Assembly: GCA_030761205.1 (NCBI GenBank)
Contig: JAULJL010000024.1
Coordinates: forward strand, 14,311,122 to 14,375,121
Reading direction: 5' to 3'
DNA from: Fremontodendron californicum
Lineage: Eukaryota; Streptophyta; Magnoliopsida; Malvales; Malvaceae
DNA length: 64,000 nt
Below the pieces are notes generated by a model that was given only the letters and a program-made list of their open reading frames with translations, was not told the DNA's origin and did not search any database. A program made the position numbers and the translations under genes. Of this stretch, positions 46,071 to 56,700 are shown piece after piece; the stretch's first letter is position 1; every line of letters starts with the position of its first letter.

Positions 46071-46690
46071 GTTCCGTGAATGTAGAAGAAGGGGAATGGA
46101 AATTGTATATTGATGGTTTTTCAAATAAAAATGGAGGAGGCACTGGCATAATCTTAATCCCTCTAAGTAGATAAGTTGATTCCTTGATAGAGAGTTCAGA
46201 GTTAACCTCATCTTCTTCAAGTAGAAATAACATCTCTCTAGACAATGAGCCAAGTAGAGAATGGAGCTCCTTGATTTTGGGTCTAGAGTTAACCTCCCCA
46301 AAATTAGGTAGAGAACCAATCTCTTTGGCATTCTAGTTGGACTTTCCTTGCACCAACAATCAAGCAGAGTATGAGGCACTTATTTTGGGGTTGTTCACAG
46401 CGACTAACATTGGGGTATCTTTGCATCCATGGAGATTCTAATCTCATTGTTAAACAGGCTAATGGTGAGTTTGCATTGAAGGAACTGATGCTAGCTTCCT
46501 ATATAACTCTTGCACAAGCTCTATGGAAGAAGTTTCAGATCATAAGATGTGAACATAGTCCAAGATCCACAAATATATATGCTGACGCTCTTGCTACCTT
46601 GACTTCCAAAATTCATATTCCGGAGGAGAGTCAGAATATTGCTATGTCAGTGGTTAGAAGAAATTTGCCCTGCCCAGCTAGTGAGTTTCT
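46071..46690 (+). pseudogene. Tat additional RNase H (aRNH), broken, with insert
   Basis: A second, archaeal-type RNase H after the normal one is characteristic of the Tat clade. It starts WKLYIDGFSNKNGGGTGIIL (about 46095-46160). It then meets a stop and ~160 bases of serine-rich, internally repeated sequence (46171-46335) that I do not expect inside this fold. It resumes LDFPCTNNQAEYEALILGL (46336-46395), changes frame near 46420, and goes on as GDSNLIVKQANGEF and NIYADALATL. The catalytic aspartates and glutamate (D in YIDG, E in AEYEA, D in HGDSN, D in YADAL) are all visible, but in broken frames. Confidence 0.85.
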
Positions 46691-48241
46691 TCAGCCTCCA
46701 AACTATGAGGATGGCGAAGATTGGCGTGCACCCATTATTGATCAACTGCTTCATCCTACTCTTGCTGATATTCTAAACTTGAAACATTTTGTTCTGATTC
46801 ATGGTGTGTTATACCGTAGAGATGCTGGTGGAGTGTTAGCAAGGTGGAACATGTTGAAAACATCTCATGAACAGTGGTGTGGGGAGGAAGATCCACCATT
46901 GTATTGTTTGGTACAAAGGGCAGGTTACTTTTGGCCAACCATGGCCAAGGATGCATTGCTATTGCAAAGGTCTTGTAAGAAGTGTTCTGAACCACCAGAT
47001 GTACAGGAATCTCATCTTGTTGGAATCGCCGGAGATTGGCGTAGGCCTTATATTGAGTATCTTATAAATGGAGTTATTTCAACTAATCATCAAGATGTTA
47101 GACAACTCAAACCCAGAGCTCGACGTTTCTTTCTCAGGGAGGTCTTTGAAGTGTGTCTCTCTAGCAGATGTGGGTTCATTGCTAGAAGAAGTGCATGGTG
47201 AGAGTAGTGGAGAACATGAAAAAGGTAGGAAGTTATATCAAAAGCTCTTAGACTTGGGGTATTATTGGCCAACTATGGAAGCAGATGCTACACGTCATGC
47301 AAGGAAGTGCTATCCATGCCAGGTTCATAGCAACGCCATACATGCTCCAACAGTAGAGCTCCACAGCAGTACTACTCCTTGGCCTTTCCATACTTGGACA
47401 TTTGATCTAATTGGACCTATCAATCCTCTTACTAAATGCTACACATGGATATTGGCAGCAACAGAGTGTTTTACAAAGTGGGTGGAAGCTATCCCTCTGA
47501 AGAAAGCAACAGGTCCAGCAGTGGCTAATTTCATTAAAGAGTACGTTATATGTCATTTTAGGATACCAAGGATAATCTTGTCAGACAATGGAACTCCTTT
47601 GTTAATAGTAGAGTGAGGGAAATTGCTTGCCTTGTATGATGTAGATCATGTTAAGTCAACTCCATACTATCCAAAAGGCAATGGCCAAGCTGAAGCAACA
47701 AATAAGACTTTGCTGAATGTGTTAAAGTAGGATGGTACATGAAGATCCAAAGATATTGGGAGATGCATTGCCAGTGGCACTATGGGCTTACAGGACTTCC
47801 AAGCGTGGACCTATAAAGGAAACTCCTTTTTCACTTGTATATGGAACAGAAGTTGTAATTCCTGCGGAGATACTAGTTCTGTCTGCAAGGTTAGCGTTGG
47901 ATGCTGAACTTGACAATGATAGCCTACGGATGTTGGAGTTAGAAGCGCTGGAAGAAATGAGGAATAGAGCAAGGAAGAATTTGATAGTGTATCAAAGGAG
48001 GATGAGTAGAGCTTAAGATAAGCTAGTAAAGAAGAGAAACTTTGAAGAGGGTAATCTACTCCTCCGCGCTGTCGAACACGTCAGAAGAGGAACTTCAGCT
48101 CCTAAGTTTAGTCCAAAGTGGGAAGGACCTTACATTGTCCATGAAGTGAATGATAGTGGTTACTGCAAGTTGATCAACCCAAAGAACAATGATGTTACTA
48201 TGCCTATTAACTTTCAATATGTCAAGAAATTCCATGTATGA
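46691..48241 (+). pseudogene. Tat integrase region, broken, with doubled zinc-binding part
   Basis: Integrase joins element DNA to the chromosome. The frame from 46371 reads a first zinc-binding-like stretch: GVLYRRD, HEQWCGEED, AGYFWPTMAKD and SCKKC. After DWRRPYIEYL, the next frame gives the proper HH-CC part: LLEEVHGESSGEHEKG, YYWPTMEAD, CYPCQ (about 47180-47320). The DDE core follows with FDLIGPINP (47401), ILSDNGTP (47575) and NGQAEATNKT (47680). A stop lies near 47614 and a frame change near 47730. The tail reads ALWAYRTSKRGPIKETPFSL and continues past a stop at 48016 through FSPKWEGPYIV to FQYVKKFHV and TGA at 48239-48241. All catalytic residues are still visible. Confidence 0.9.
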
Positions 48242-48572
48242 AATCTAGACTCTGTCTTTAATTATTTGTAAACTTTTTGTAATTAGAAGTTAATTGTATG
48301 TCCAATACTTATCTTTCATTATCAGTTGACAACTATGTTCATCTGTAAAGAATTATGACATGTATAAAAAAGGATGAATTCTATGTCAGCCGCAACTTTG
48401 TTATTTAAAATCTGGATGTACTCCATTGTTCCTGTCATAGCGCAGCTTTAACGCTTACATTGACTATGACATTGATTATAAACTAGTCGTAGCTTCATGC
48501 TTAAATTTTGGCTGTAATGAGATAATTATACTTTGGCCGCAGCTATAATCACTCATACCTTGGCCACAAGTC
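48242..48572 (+). other. Tat sequence after pol, non-coding
   Basis: No gene. TTGGCCGCAGCT-type words appear from about 48530 and continue into the repeat that follows. Confidence 0.6.
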
Positions 48573-48755
48573 GCTTATTTAAAAGGGTTAATAGTTTACT
48601 TCATTTAAGGTTGAGATCCAAGCTCTCTAATTAAAGTAGATAGTTCCCCTTGGCCGTAGCTCTAACGCTTATTTTAAAGGGTTGAATAGTTTGCTTCATT
48701 TAAGGTTGAGATTCAATCTCCCTAATGAAAGTGAATAATTCCCCTTGGCCGCACT
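48573..48755 (+). repeat. ~95-bp tandem duplication
   Basis: Two copies beginning CTTATTT(T)AAAGGGTT at 48573 and 48668, each with TTCATTTAAGGTTGAGAT and TCCCCTTGGCCG. It lies between pol and the antisense gene's 3' end. Confidence 0.85.
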
Positions 48756-49018
48756 CCATCAAAAGTAAAAAGTGTGTGTGAAGAATGTATGACATTCACA
48801 CAAGTACACCATTGCTATGAGAATTTTAGCATAATATATGTATGTATTATTATGATAAAAAAGTTCAAAGACAACTCAGTTCGGAAAAAAAAAATCAAAA
48901 TGAAACAAGTCTACTCTCTTATGTTGTCCCATGGAGAAGAATTAGAGCTACGAAAATGATGAATATTATCTAGCTAGTTCTGCAACTCCAGGTTTTTGCG
49001 CTGATATGTCTTTGTTTC

Positions 49019-51830
49019 CTACTTTAAAGAATCAAGCTTTTGTTTAACTTCATCCAGACTCGCCTTCACCTGAGCTTCGTCTACCTCTATGTTAAGAATA
49101 GCTTTGGCCTTAGCTATACAAGAAGTAAGACATCCTAGTCTGAACCCAGTTTTGGTAACCTCATCCATGAGTGCCAACATCTCTTGCAACTTTACTGGAG
49201 GGATATCTAACCATCGAGCATCAGCAATTACTAAAGCCTCACCCAACTGTCCCAGGAAAAATGAAATAAATCTTTCAATCTGAAAGGTGCAAGTACTCCA
49301 GAACTCACCCTCTATTTTATAAATGTCTTCCAAATACCACTGATGCTGTGAGTCAATAGAGAAACCATGGAAATTCACCTTTGAAGTACCAAGAGAAGTA
49401 TTGACTCCAATAGTTAGAGATGGAGTTGACCCAAGGATACTTGGTCCAAAGGAAATTGTTCAACAGGATTGTCCCAAGAGCACTGCTCCCAAAAGCAGAT
49501 CCTGTTGCAAAGGTGACTGTCCCAAAACTTGTTGCATTAACATGATCTTTGCTAAGAGTACTAGGAGCTAGACTAGAATCTCTAACTCCTAGTACTGGGG
49601 ACGAAGAAACAGGAGGAACATATAGAGTGGTAGTAGAAACCACAGTATCACCAAGTTCATTCTGAGTGGTACCCCTGGTATGTTCACTCTTCTAGCTTTG
49701 AACAGTCTTTATGTCTAGTGGAGAGAAGAGAGCATCAATTTCAGTCATGTCAGAAGCATAATTCCTTGATTTGGAAGAAGCATCATCAGTTTCTGGCTCA
49801 GAATGATTTGATGCATCATCATCATCACTATCAGTATCCAAAATAGCCTGCTCCTCTACCTCTTCTACTCGAGGATCACTAGCTTCAAAAGTACTTGATA
49901 CACCCTGCAAGAAACACAAGTAGAAAAGTGATAAAGTGAAGGGTGAAGATTAAGTTTGTTAAAAAAAAGAGCAAACTTACTTCTTGAGATGCATGAGATG
50001 AAGCACGACTCTTTTTTTTTTGTCGGTGAAGGATCGGAACATCATCCTCTTCTTCATCATCAACACCTACAACTGCAGAAGTCTTCTGTCTTGGTGTGTT
50101 GGGCATACGCAAGGATATGTCGCTAGTAGTAATATTTGGGGGCTTAAGTTCAGCTCTAAGATTAGCTAAAGGCCTCACAAAAACCTTTCACTCATCAAGG
50201 CATACAACCCAATAGGCCCACCAGCCAGATGAACACGTGTCAACTCTATCATGTGCTGGGACAGGTACACTCCTAACTGGAAGACCCCTAACTGAATCCT
50301 TGAGAAACTATTTGGCACTAGTAGCAAATGTTTCACGGGACATAGAAGGGCCAGGTGGAACTCCTTGATCATACTCGAATTGATGTGCTACCCTGGATGC
50401 CGAATATACTTCTGCTGAATATGAGTCCCTAGTAACCCCTGAGCTAGAATTTTCAATCATGCTAGGTAGCGCATGACACTAAACCCACAAATAAAAATGC
50501 ATTTTTTGTACACTCAAGGAATCAGACAAGTTATAATAAAGAGTAGGACTTCCATACCCATTGAGCGAGTTGACATATGGCCTAGGTTCGAATTCATCTG
50601 CCACGTCCATCACTTCAAGGACACTCATCTTTGATGTTCGAGGAGGCCATGCAAAAGCTCTGTAGTCACCCCTGAGAACTGAATTAGAAGTCCCAGATGA
50701 GTTGTATACATTAGGCTCAAGAGCGCAAGAGCCGAATATCTCCCATAGACACATCTGATTAAAATTAGCATCCACAAAAGTCATTATTTTGTACCGACCA
50801 GCTGAATCTTTGGTTTTAGATTAGAACAAGTCCAATAGTTTATACAATGATCCTAGGTAGTATGGAGCAAGAGGAAAGTCAAATCCCTTAGAAATCTTGA
50901 TGGCTATAGGAATTAGAGCTGGAGAAATCCCATCGTCTAGACTGCCTGGAAGCACATGTCGTGCCAACCACATAACCAATAGTGCTATTAGTTCCCACTT
51001 ATGATCTGGATAAGTGGGATCTATAGTTTTACCTACTTTAGAGTTGTAATTCCAGAATAAAAGACCTACCCAGTTGGAAAATCGTGCAACCTTAGAACTA
51101 TTAGTTTGACTCTGGAGCAAATTACGAAAGAACCTGTAAATGTCCCTCTCTTCTTCAGTAAGCTCAATAGAAGAAATTTCATTATCGCCATAACAGGGAA
51201 GCTCAAGTAAGACATACACATCTTCTAGAGTAAATGTGAACTCACCCAAGCTGTAATCATTGTATGAGAGAAAGTGCTCCATCTAGCAAGAACAGCATGC
51301 CATACATCTAATTTCTTCTCCTTTCTTATTTGGAGGAGCTTGGAACTAATTCGGACAGCATGAAGTACTTTTGTCTTCAAAAGAGTGCTCACATTAGCAG
51401 GCTTTGCCAAGAATTTATTTACCCACTCATCCCATCCTTGAACTGGACAGGTATTGGCAAGTTTGGTAATAGAAAGCGAAAATTGTCCTTGCTCAAATCT
51501 AAACTTCAAGACAGAATTGCCTGGGATATATTCTCTCTCATGTGACTTAGGATTGATATATTTGAAGGTGTATCCAGCTGGCGCGAGTGGATGTTTGTCA
51601 TACTCGTTCTCATTCACACATTCCTAAAAATGATCTACCCCGCCCGCTTTGATGATTGAATCCTCCCAATGCATGGGGACAGTAGGGACTAAACCATCTT
51701 TGCCCATTCTAAGAGTAATCTTTTGGGTGGGAGCTTTGCCAGCAGTCTGTTTTCTTTTCTTTAGAGGCAGAATAGCATCTCTGGAGGGCTGACCATAACT
51801 TGGCCGGTGTATGTTAATAGTTTTTACCAT
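49019..51830 (-). pseudogene. antisense extra ORF: plant-mobile-domain-like protein, decayed
   Basis: On the minus strand from ATG at 51830 the protein starts MVKTINIHRPSYGQPSRDA. It continues, in several frames, through a plant mobile domain (PMD/aminotransferase-like): WHAVLARW; SLGEFTFTLEDVYVLLELPC; LIALLVMWLARHVLPG; FDFPLAPYYLGSLYKLL; DYRAFAWPPR; ASRVAHQFEYDQGVP. An acidic serine-rich segment and a C-terminal helix (VDEAQVKASLDEVKQKLDSL, stop at 49019) follow. A clean intron (49905-49980) has GTAAGT and TTTCTTGCAG ends. Breaks: stops near 51624, 50821, 50178 and 49692 and frameshifts near 51285, 50470 and 50180. Antisense extra ORFs between pol and the 3' LTR are known in Tat-clade elements. 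Its role is unknown. Confidence 0.8.
49905..49980 (-). other. intron in antisense gene
   Basis: The minus strand reads CTCAAGAA|GTAAGTTTGC ... GTGTTTCTTGCAG|GGTG, 76 bases, with a pyrimidine-rich 3' part. Removing it joins two acidic, serine-rich coding stretches. The length is typical of short plant introns. Confidence 0.7.
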
Positions 51831-51846
51831 GGTGAGAGTGAAAATC

Positions 51847-52266
51847 CTACAAAAAAAATAACAAAAGGTCAAGTAAGTAATTTTTTTAAGTAGCATAAAA
51901 TTTAACAAAAGATAAAATCATAATTTTATATGTTTTCTCTATTTATTAATTAAAAAAATGCAGAGCAGGCTGCTCGCGGGTGGGCTGCTTGCAAGTGTCC
52001 AGCCTGTGCAGGCGGGCTGCTTGCTGTCCCCACACGCATCTCCAAAATTTATTTTTATTTTATTTCTTTACAAAAAAATGGAAAAAAATAAAAATCAAAG
52101 TTGATTTGCAAAAATTGAGGGCAATTGCATTAAATCCTAAAACCCTAATTTTTTTTCTAGATTAAACGAAAAGAAAATCAAAACCAATCATCATTTGAAA
52201 TTCTCTATGCTTGGTAAAAAAAAAAAAAAGAGAGAGAGAAAGATAGATAAATGGATGAGAACTTAC
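51847..52266 (-). other. probable leader intron of the antisense gene
   Basis: Minus-strand donor GAGAAAAG|GTAAGTTC at 52266 and acceptor TTTTTTTTGTAG|GATTTTC ending at 51847, 17 bases before the ATG. 420 bases. It contains a small GC-rich piece (51961-52030) related to the minisatellite at 52536-52960. Predicted from splice motifs only. Confidence 0.55.
51961..52030. repeat. small GC-rich repeat piece
   Basis: GCAGGCTGCTCGCGGGTGGG and CAGCCTGTGCAGGCGGGCTG match units of the minisatellite 500 bases away. Surroundings are AT-rich. Confidence 0.75.
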
Positions 52267-52375
52267 CTTTTCTCAAAGAAACCGCTGACAAGAAGAATGA
52301 TTTTTTTTTTTAGGCTTTTTTAACTTTGTGTAGAGCTTATGAGATTTGTGAAAACAATAATTTCAAGAGACCCTT

Positions 52376-52385
52376 GTATTTATAG
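52376..52385 (-). promoter_or_regulatory. TATA box of the antisense gene
   Basis: The minus strand reads CTATAAATAC, followed ~30 bases on by a likely start region, then the predicted leader exon and intron and the ATG at 51830. It points away from the minisatellite and 3' LTR, toward pol. Confidence 0.6.
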
Positions 52386-52535
52386 GCATACAGTCTCCTT
52401 GTGTTATTTGAACTCTAAAAAAGTATTTATCTTTTTATCTCATTAAAATTTTAAATACTCTCATTTTATAATCATAACTCTTTTTATTGTTTTATTTATT
52501 TATCTATTTTATTTTATTAATAAAAAAAAGGATAC

Positions 52536-52960
52536 AGGCGGGTGGACTGCCCTGCCTACACGCAGTGTAGGCGGGGTCACTGCCCAGCCTGTGCAGGCGG
52601 GCTGCCTGCCTTGCCTGTACAGGGTTGCTGTCCAACCTGTGCAGGCGGGCTACCTGCCCTGCCTGCATGCAGTGCAGGCGGAGTTGCTACCCAGCTTGTG
52701 CAGGCAGGCTGCCTACCCTGCCTACATACAGTGCAGACGGGTGGATTGCCCTACCTGGGCACAGTGCAGACGGGGTTGTTGCCCAGCCTGTGTAGGCGGG
52801 CTATCTGTCCTGCCTACGTGTAGTGCAGGCGGTGTTGCTGCCTAGCCTGTGCAGACGGGCTGCCTACCCTGCATGCATGCAGTGCAGGCGGGTGGACTGC
52901 ACTGTCTGCATGCAGTGTAGGTGGGGTTGCTGCCCAGCCTGCACATGCCTTGCCCGCATA
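52536..52960. repeat. GC-rich minisatellite
   Basis: Degenerate repeats built from CAGCCTGTGCAGGCGGGCTG, CTGCCCTGCCTGCATGCAGT and GCAGGCGGGGTTGCTGCC. Full composite units are roughly 60-110 bases, with shorter inner repeats and many TGCA palindromes. G+C content is far above the flanks. Long open frames on both strands here follow from the repeat and are not genes. Confidence 0.9.
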
Positions 52961-53112
52961 TGCATAAATGGCCAGTAGGCCTAAAAAAAAATCAAAATCA
53001 AAATTTTGAAAGAATAAAAAAAGGACAAGTGGATCAAATTTTAAAACTATATTTTTCATTCTCAATATTATTTACAATGCATGAGAATCATTTTAACGAA
53101 AAAAATTCTCAT

Positions 53113-53125
53113 GCGGGGGGCAAAA
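53113..53125 (+). other. Tat polypurine tract
   Basis: GCGGGGGGCAAAA directly before the 3' LTR start. The first LTR base appears as A instead of T (AGTAGACACT). Confidence 0.75.
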
Positions 53126-53704
53126 AGTAGACACTCGTTTCTGGTCAATTACATGTTATGTAGGCACAACTCTCATAAGCAGCGGGCCTTAGTAATAGTG
53201 TCCCGGGCGACAACGCTCCCTGACGTAGTATCCCTATCAACAGCGCTCCTTGGGACATTGCTTCTTGGCACGTCGCTTGATATGACGCTTCCTGGCACGT
53301 CGCTTCTTAGCACGTCGCTTCCTAGCACATCGCTTCTTAGCACGTAGCTTCCTGGCACGTCGTTACTTGACAACAAAACTTCCTGCAGCAATACACAACT
53401 ACGTAAAGACCATGGAGCTAACCCCGAAAGGTTGGCAGGATTCTTGGGTTCGCTCCACTCTTGGGACGTCTTGGAGAGCATGGCTTGGAAGCTCAGATAT
53501 GGATATTGTAAAGAAGTTCGCTTCTTAACCTTTTCCTATAATACAAGTGCTTCCCTTTCCCGCTAAACGGACAATGCGTTCTTAAGCGTGCTGTCACATA
53601 TCTTTCTTCACTGCCTGTTAACAAAACATTACTTGAGTGTAACCTCCACATAACCTCCATGTCATCCACTACTTTGTTAACCTCTCCTCTCTCCCACTAC
53701 CCAT
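53126..53704 (+). repeat. Tat element 3' LTR, cut by Ogre-2
   Basis: Aligns with 11974-12555. Contains the 15-bp repeat array (about 53260-53370). After CTACCCAT (53704) the second Ogre-like LTR begins, while the 5' LTR continues GATGGTG. The last ~350 bases of this LTR should lie beyond the window. Confidence 0.88.
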
Positions 53705-56700
53705 TGTTGACACCTAATTTTGTCTGGACCACTAAAAACAGGTATGTTTTCTTCTTAAATTGATGTTTCAGAATGTAAAAATACTTTTTTCATCCTGCAG
53801 GTGATACTTCGAGACTTAGTTTAAGAGGGCGAGCATAAAAAGTCAAACTTGAAAAATTCAACCCCGAAAAGTCAACTACTAAAAAAGTCAACCCATTTTT
53901 AAAATCAATATTTAAAGTTCAACAGAAAAATGGTCAAAGAATTTTGATAATCTGAGGTCTACATCGAAAGATATGGAGTTCAGAAGTTGGGTTATGGAGA
54001 TTCAGTAGAAAGAAAACCCTAATCCGGTAAATTTGGGGAAAAGTGCTTAAACGATCGAATTGGTTGAAATTGAAGGTTCCAAATGAAAGATAAGCACTGA
54101 CTACGGGTAATGGTGAAGCCACTTGAAAGAAAAACTTAATGAGAAGCCACTTGAAAGAAAATTTTGAAGAAAACCGAGAATTAGGGTTTTTGGTGCAATT
54201 CGATGAAATTGGGAAGAATTACAGAAATGGCCCTACTCATTAGGAATAAAGCCCCTAATGGATGAGGAGTGATTAAAAAAGGCCCATGTCTCAGTTTGAA
54301 TAAAATCTAAAAATCGACTTGTTTTGAGCAAAATCGGGTTTCGGAGGCAAAAAAGGCAAAATTGGAAAATTCTGGAAAAATAGCAAATGAACTCCAAAAA
54401 TTCTGAAAAATTTCAAATCTCATTCTTAAATCATTTTTAAGATATTGGCGAAAGAAGATCTTGATTCGGAGTTCGTTTACAAAATGGCCAAATCCCGGGT
54501 CTCCTATGCAAAAATTCAAGAAGATAAATCCCGAAAAAATAGCAAATGAACTCCAAAAATTCTGAAAATTTGCAAATATCATTTTTAAATTATTTGGAGA
54601 GATTGGTAAAAAAAAATCTTGATTCGGAGTTCGTTTTCAAAATGGCCAAATCCCGGGCCCCTATGTAGTAATCCAACAGATAAATCCCGAAAAAATACCA
54701 AATGTGTTTCAAAAATTATGAAAACTTCTAGATCACACTTTTAAATTATTTGGAAGAGATTGGTGAAGAAAAATATGGATTTGGAGCTCGTTTAAAAGAT
54801 GGTAAAGTTTGGAGGCATAAAAGGGCAATTTTGGAAAAAAATCCAAATAAATAGCAAATGAACTCGAAAAATTTTAAAAACTTCCAGAATTCAATTTTTT
54901 TTTTTGAAAGTATTGAAAAAATAAAATTTGAATTTGGAGTACGTTTTCCATTTATTTTTGCTCGGGGGGCAAAAATGTCATTTTACCCAAGAAACCGAAA
55001 AGGGCTCTTCTTGCCTTTTAGAAAAATGAAAAATTGGGTTGGAAGAAGGGGGGCTAGCTGGACAAGCCCAAATATGGGTAGGAAGTTTCTGATTTTTTAA
55101 TCAAAAGGCCAACAATGAAGAGTTAGTTAGTTATTTTTTGATCAAGCCTTTGCAAATAAGCCACACGGACCAATGCATGAAGAGGGAGAGTGTCAACATA
55201 ATGGCTTAAGATTCTTGAACAGCTGTAATTGTGGATAGCTGATGGCCTAATCTAAGGGTGATAATTTTATGTTTTAAACATCTTGGATCAATAGCCCTTG
55301 GATGAAAATTGGTTGATGGAAAAAAGACAACATCCTAGCCTAGAGGGGGGTTTCGGCCACACTAAAGGGGAGTCATTCTTTCATTTTCAGATTGCACTCA
55401 CTCTCTATTCTCTCTTGGTTTTGGCTGATTTTCTCTTCATTGTTTAAAAGTAAAAAGAAATGTTTAGAAAAGAAAAGAAAGTTAGAAGAGAAAAAGCTTG
55501 AAAGATAGCTTTTGGAGGTTGCTTTAAGCACCATACTCTTGCATTTTCTTTGATTTTCCATTCTTGATTTGTTGTTTTGATTATTATTTTGGTGAGTTTC
55601 TTTTAATTTTTGTTTTTAAATAAGTGTTTTTTAATGTTCTTCTTTAAGTTCCTTTTTCATCCTTTCTTGTAAAAAGTTCTTGAAAAAAAATTTCCTTTTG
55701 TTTTTGGATATGGCCGAATGGCCTAGCTTTTTCTAGAGTTGCTGTTTGCTTTGTTATTTCATGTTATTCTTGATATTTAATAAGTTTTGATGCTTTAAAT
55801 CTTCTTTAATACATAAACTTAAATCTTGTTTTAATGTGGTTGCTTGCTTATTTCCATTTTTGAGTCTATTATCATGTTTATTTTACTATTCTTGCATTTT
55901 TGATTTTCTATTTTCAAAATGTTTAAGTTTGTTTATATTTTATATTTTGTAATCCATGTGTTTGTGAAAATGCTTGTTGGTTTTCATGCCTCTACTTTAT
56001 ATTTGCATGATTTGAGTGTTATTCTTTAGTTAAGCATGTTATTATATCAACTGTTTGTGAAAATGCCATGCTCATTTTGAGCATAAAGGTATTCGGCCAT
56101 TTCATTTTGTTTGCCTTGTGTGTGCATTTTTGTTATGTTAGTTGATAGGTTTGTATTTTCATGATGTTTGGTTGAGTATTTTGTTTAAGCATGCCATGTG
56201 TTTGTGTTATTTCCGTGCATATTTTAGGTTTAGGATTTGTTTGTTTGCCATGCATTTTAGGCATAGATTGCATTAAATGCCATGCAAGTTCATTTAGGTC
56301 TAGGTCATTTTATTGATGCCATGCATTTTTCATGTCATTTAGGTTTTAAATCATGCATTTCATGCATCATATTTGTTGTATTTTTCATGCATTTCATGAC
56401 CTTTCCACTTGACTTATGACTTAAGCCAATCAATGGTTCAAAGTCATACTCTCTTGAGCATACTTGTGGAAAATTAAAAAGTTGTCAAATTGATTATTCT
56501 ACCTTTGTGATTTTTTTTACTTTAGCCAATTTTTGTCTAACTTTTTAAAAGTGTTAGCTACTGTTTGTGAGTCATTTAGAGAGTTTTTAATATTTTTACT
56601 TTGATTTTTAAATGATTTTATCAAAGGCAAAATAATGTGTTTTGGCAAAACAGTTTTTTACCCAGTACTCATACTTTCCAGATTTTTTTGGGAAGTCATC

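Larger units (their letters stand above)
11974..53704 (+). mobile_element. Tat-clade Ty3/gypsy retrotransposon, interrupted by nested insertions
   Basis: A 5' LTR (11974-12901), a primer site for tRNA-Arg, gag-protease, RT, RNase H, a second (additional) RNase H, integrase, an antisense extra ORF and a 3' LTR (53126-53704) lie in the order known for plant Tat-clade elements. Bases 15769-44775 are later insertions, which split pol at the RT entrance. The 3' LTR is cut at 53704 by a second Ogre-like element, so the element really ends beyond this window. Without the central insertions it would be about 13 kb. Stops and frameshifts throughout show it can no longer mobilise itself. Confidence 0.9.

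Noticed and set aside
52542..53065. Cysteine-rich repeat proteins on plus and minus strands
   Set aside because: They are translations of the GC-rich minisatellite in several frames at once, with no start context or conserved fold.
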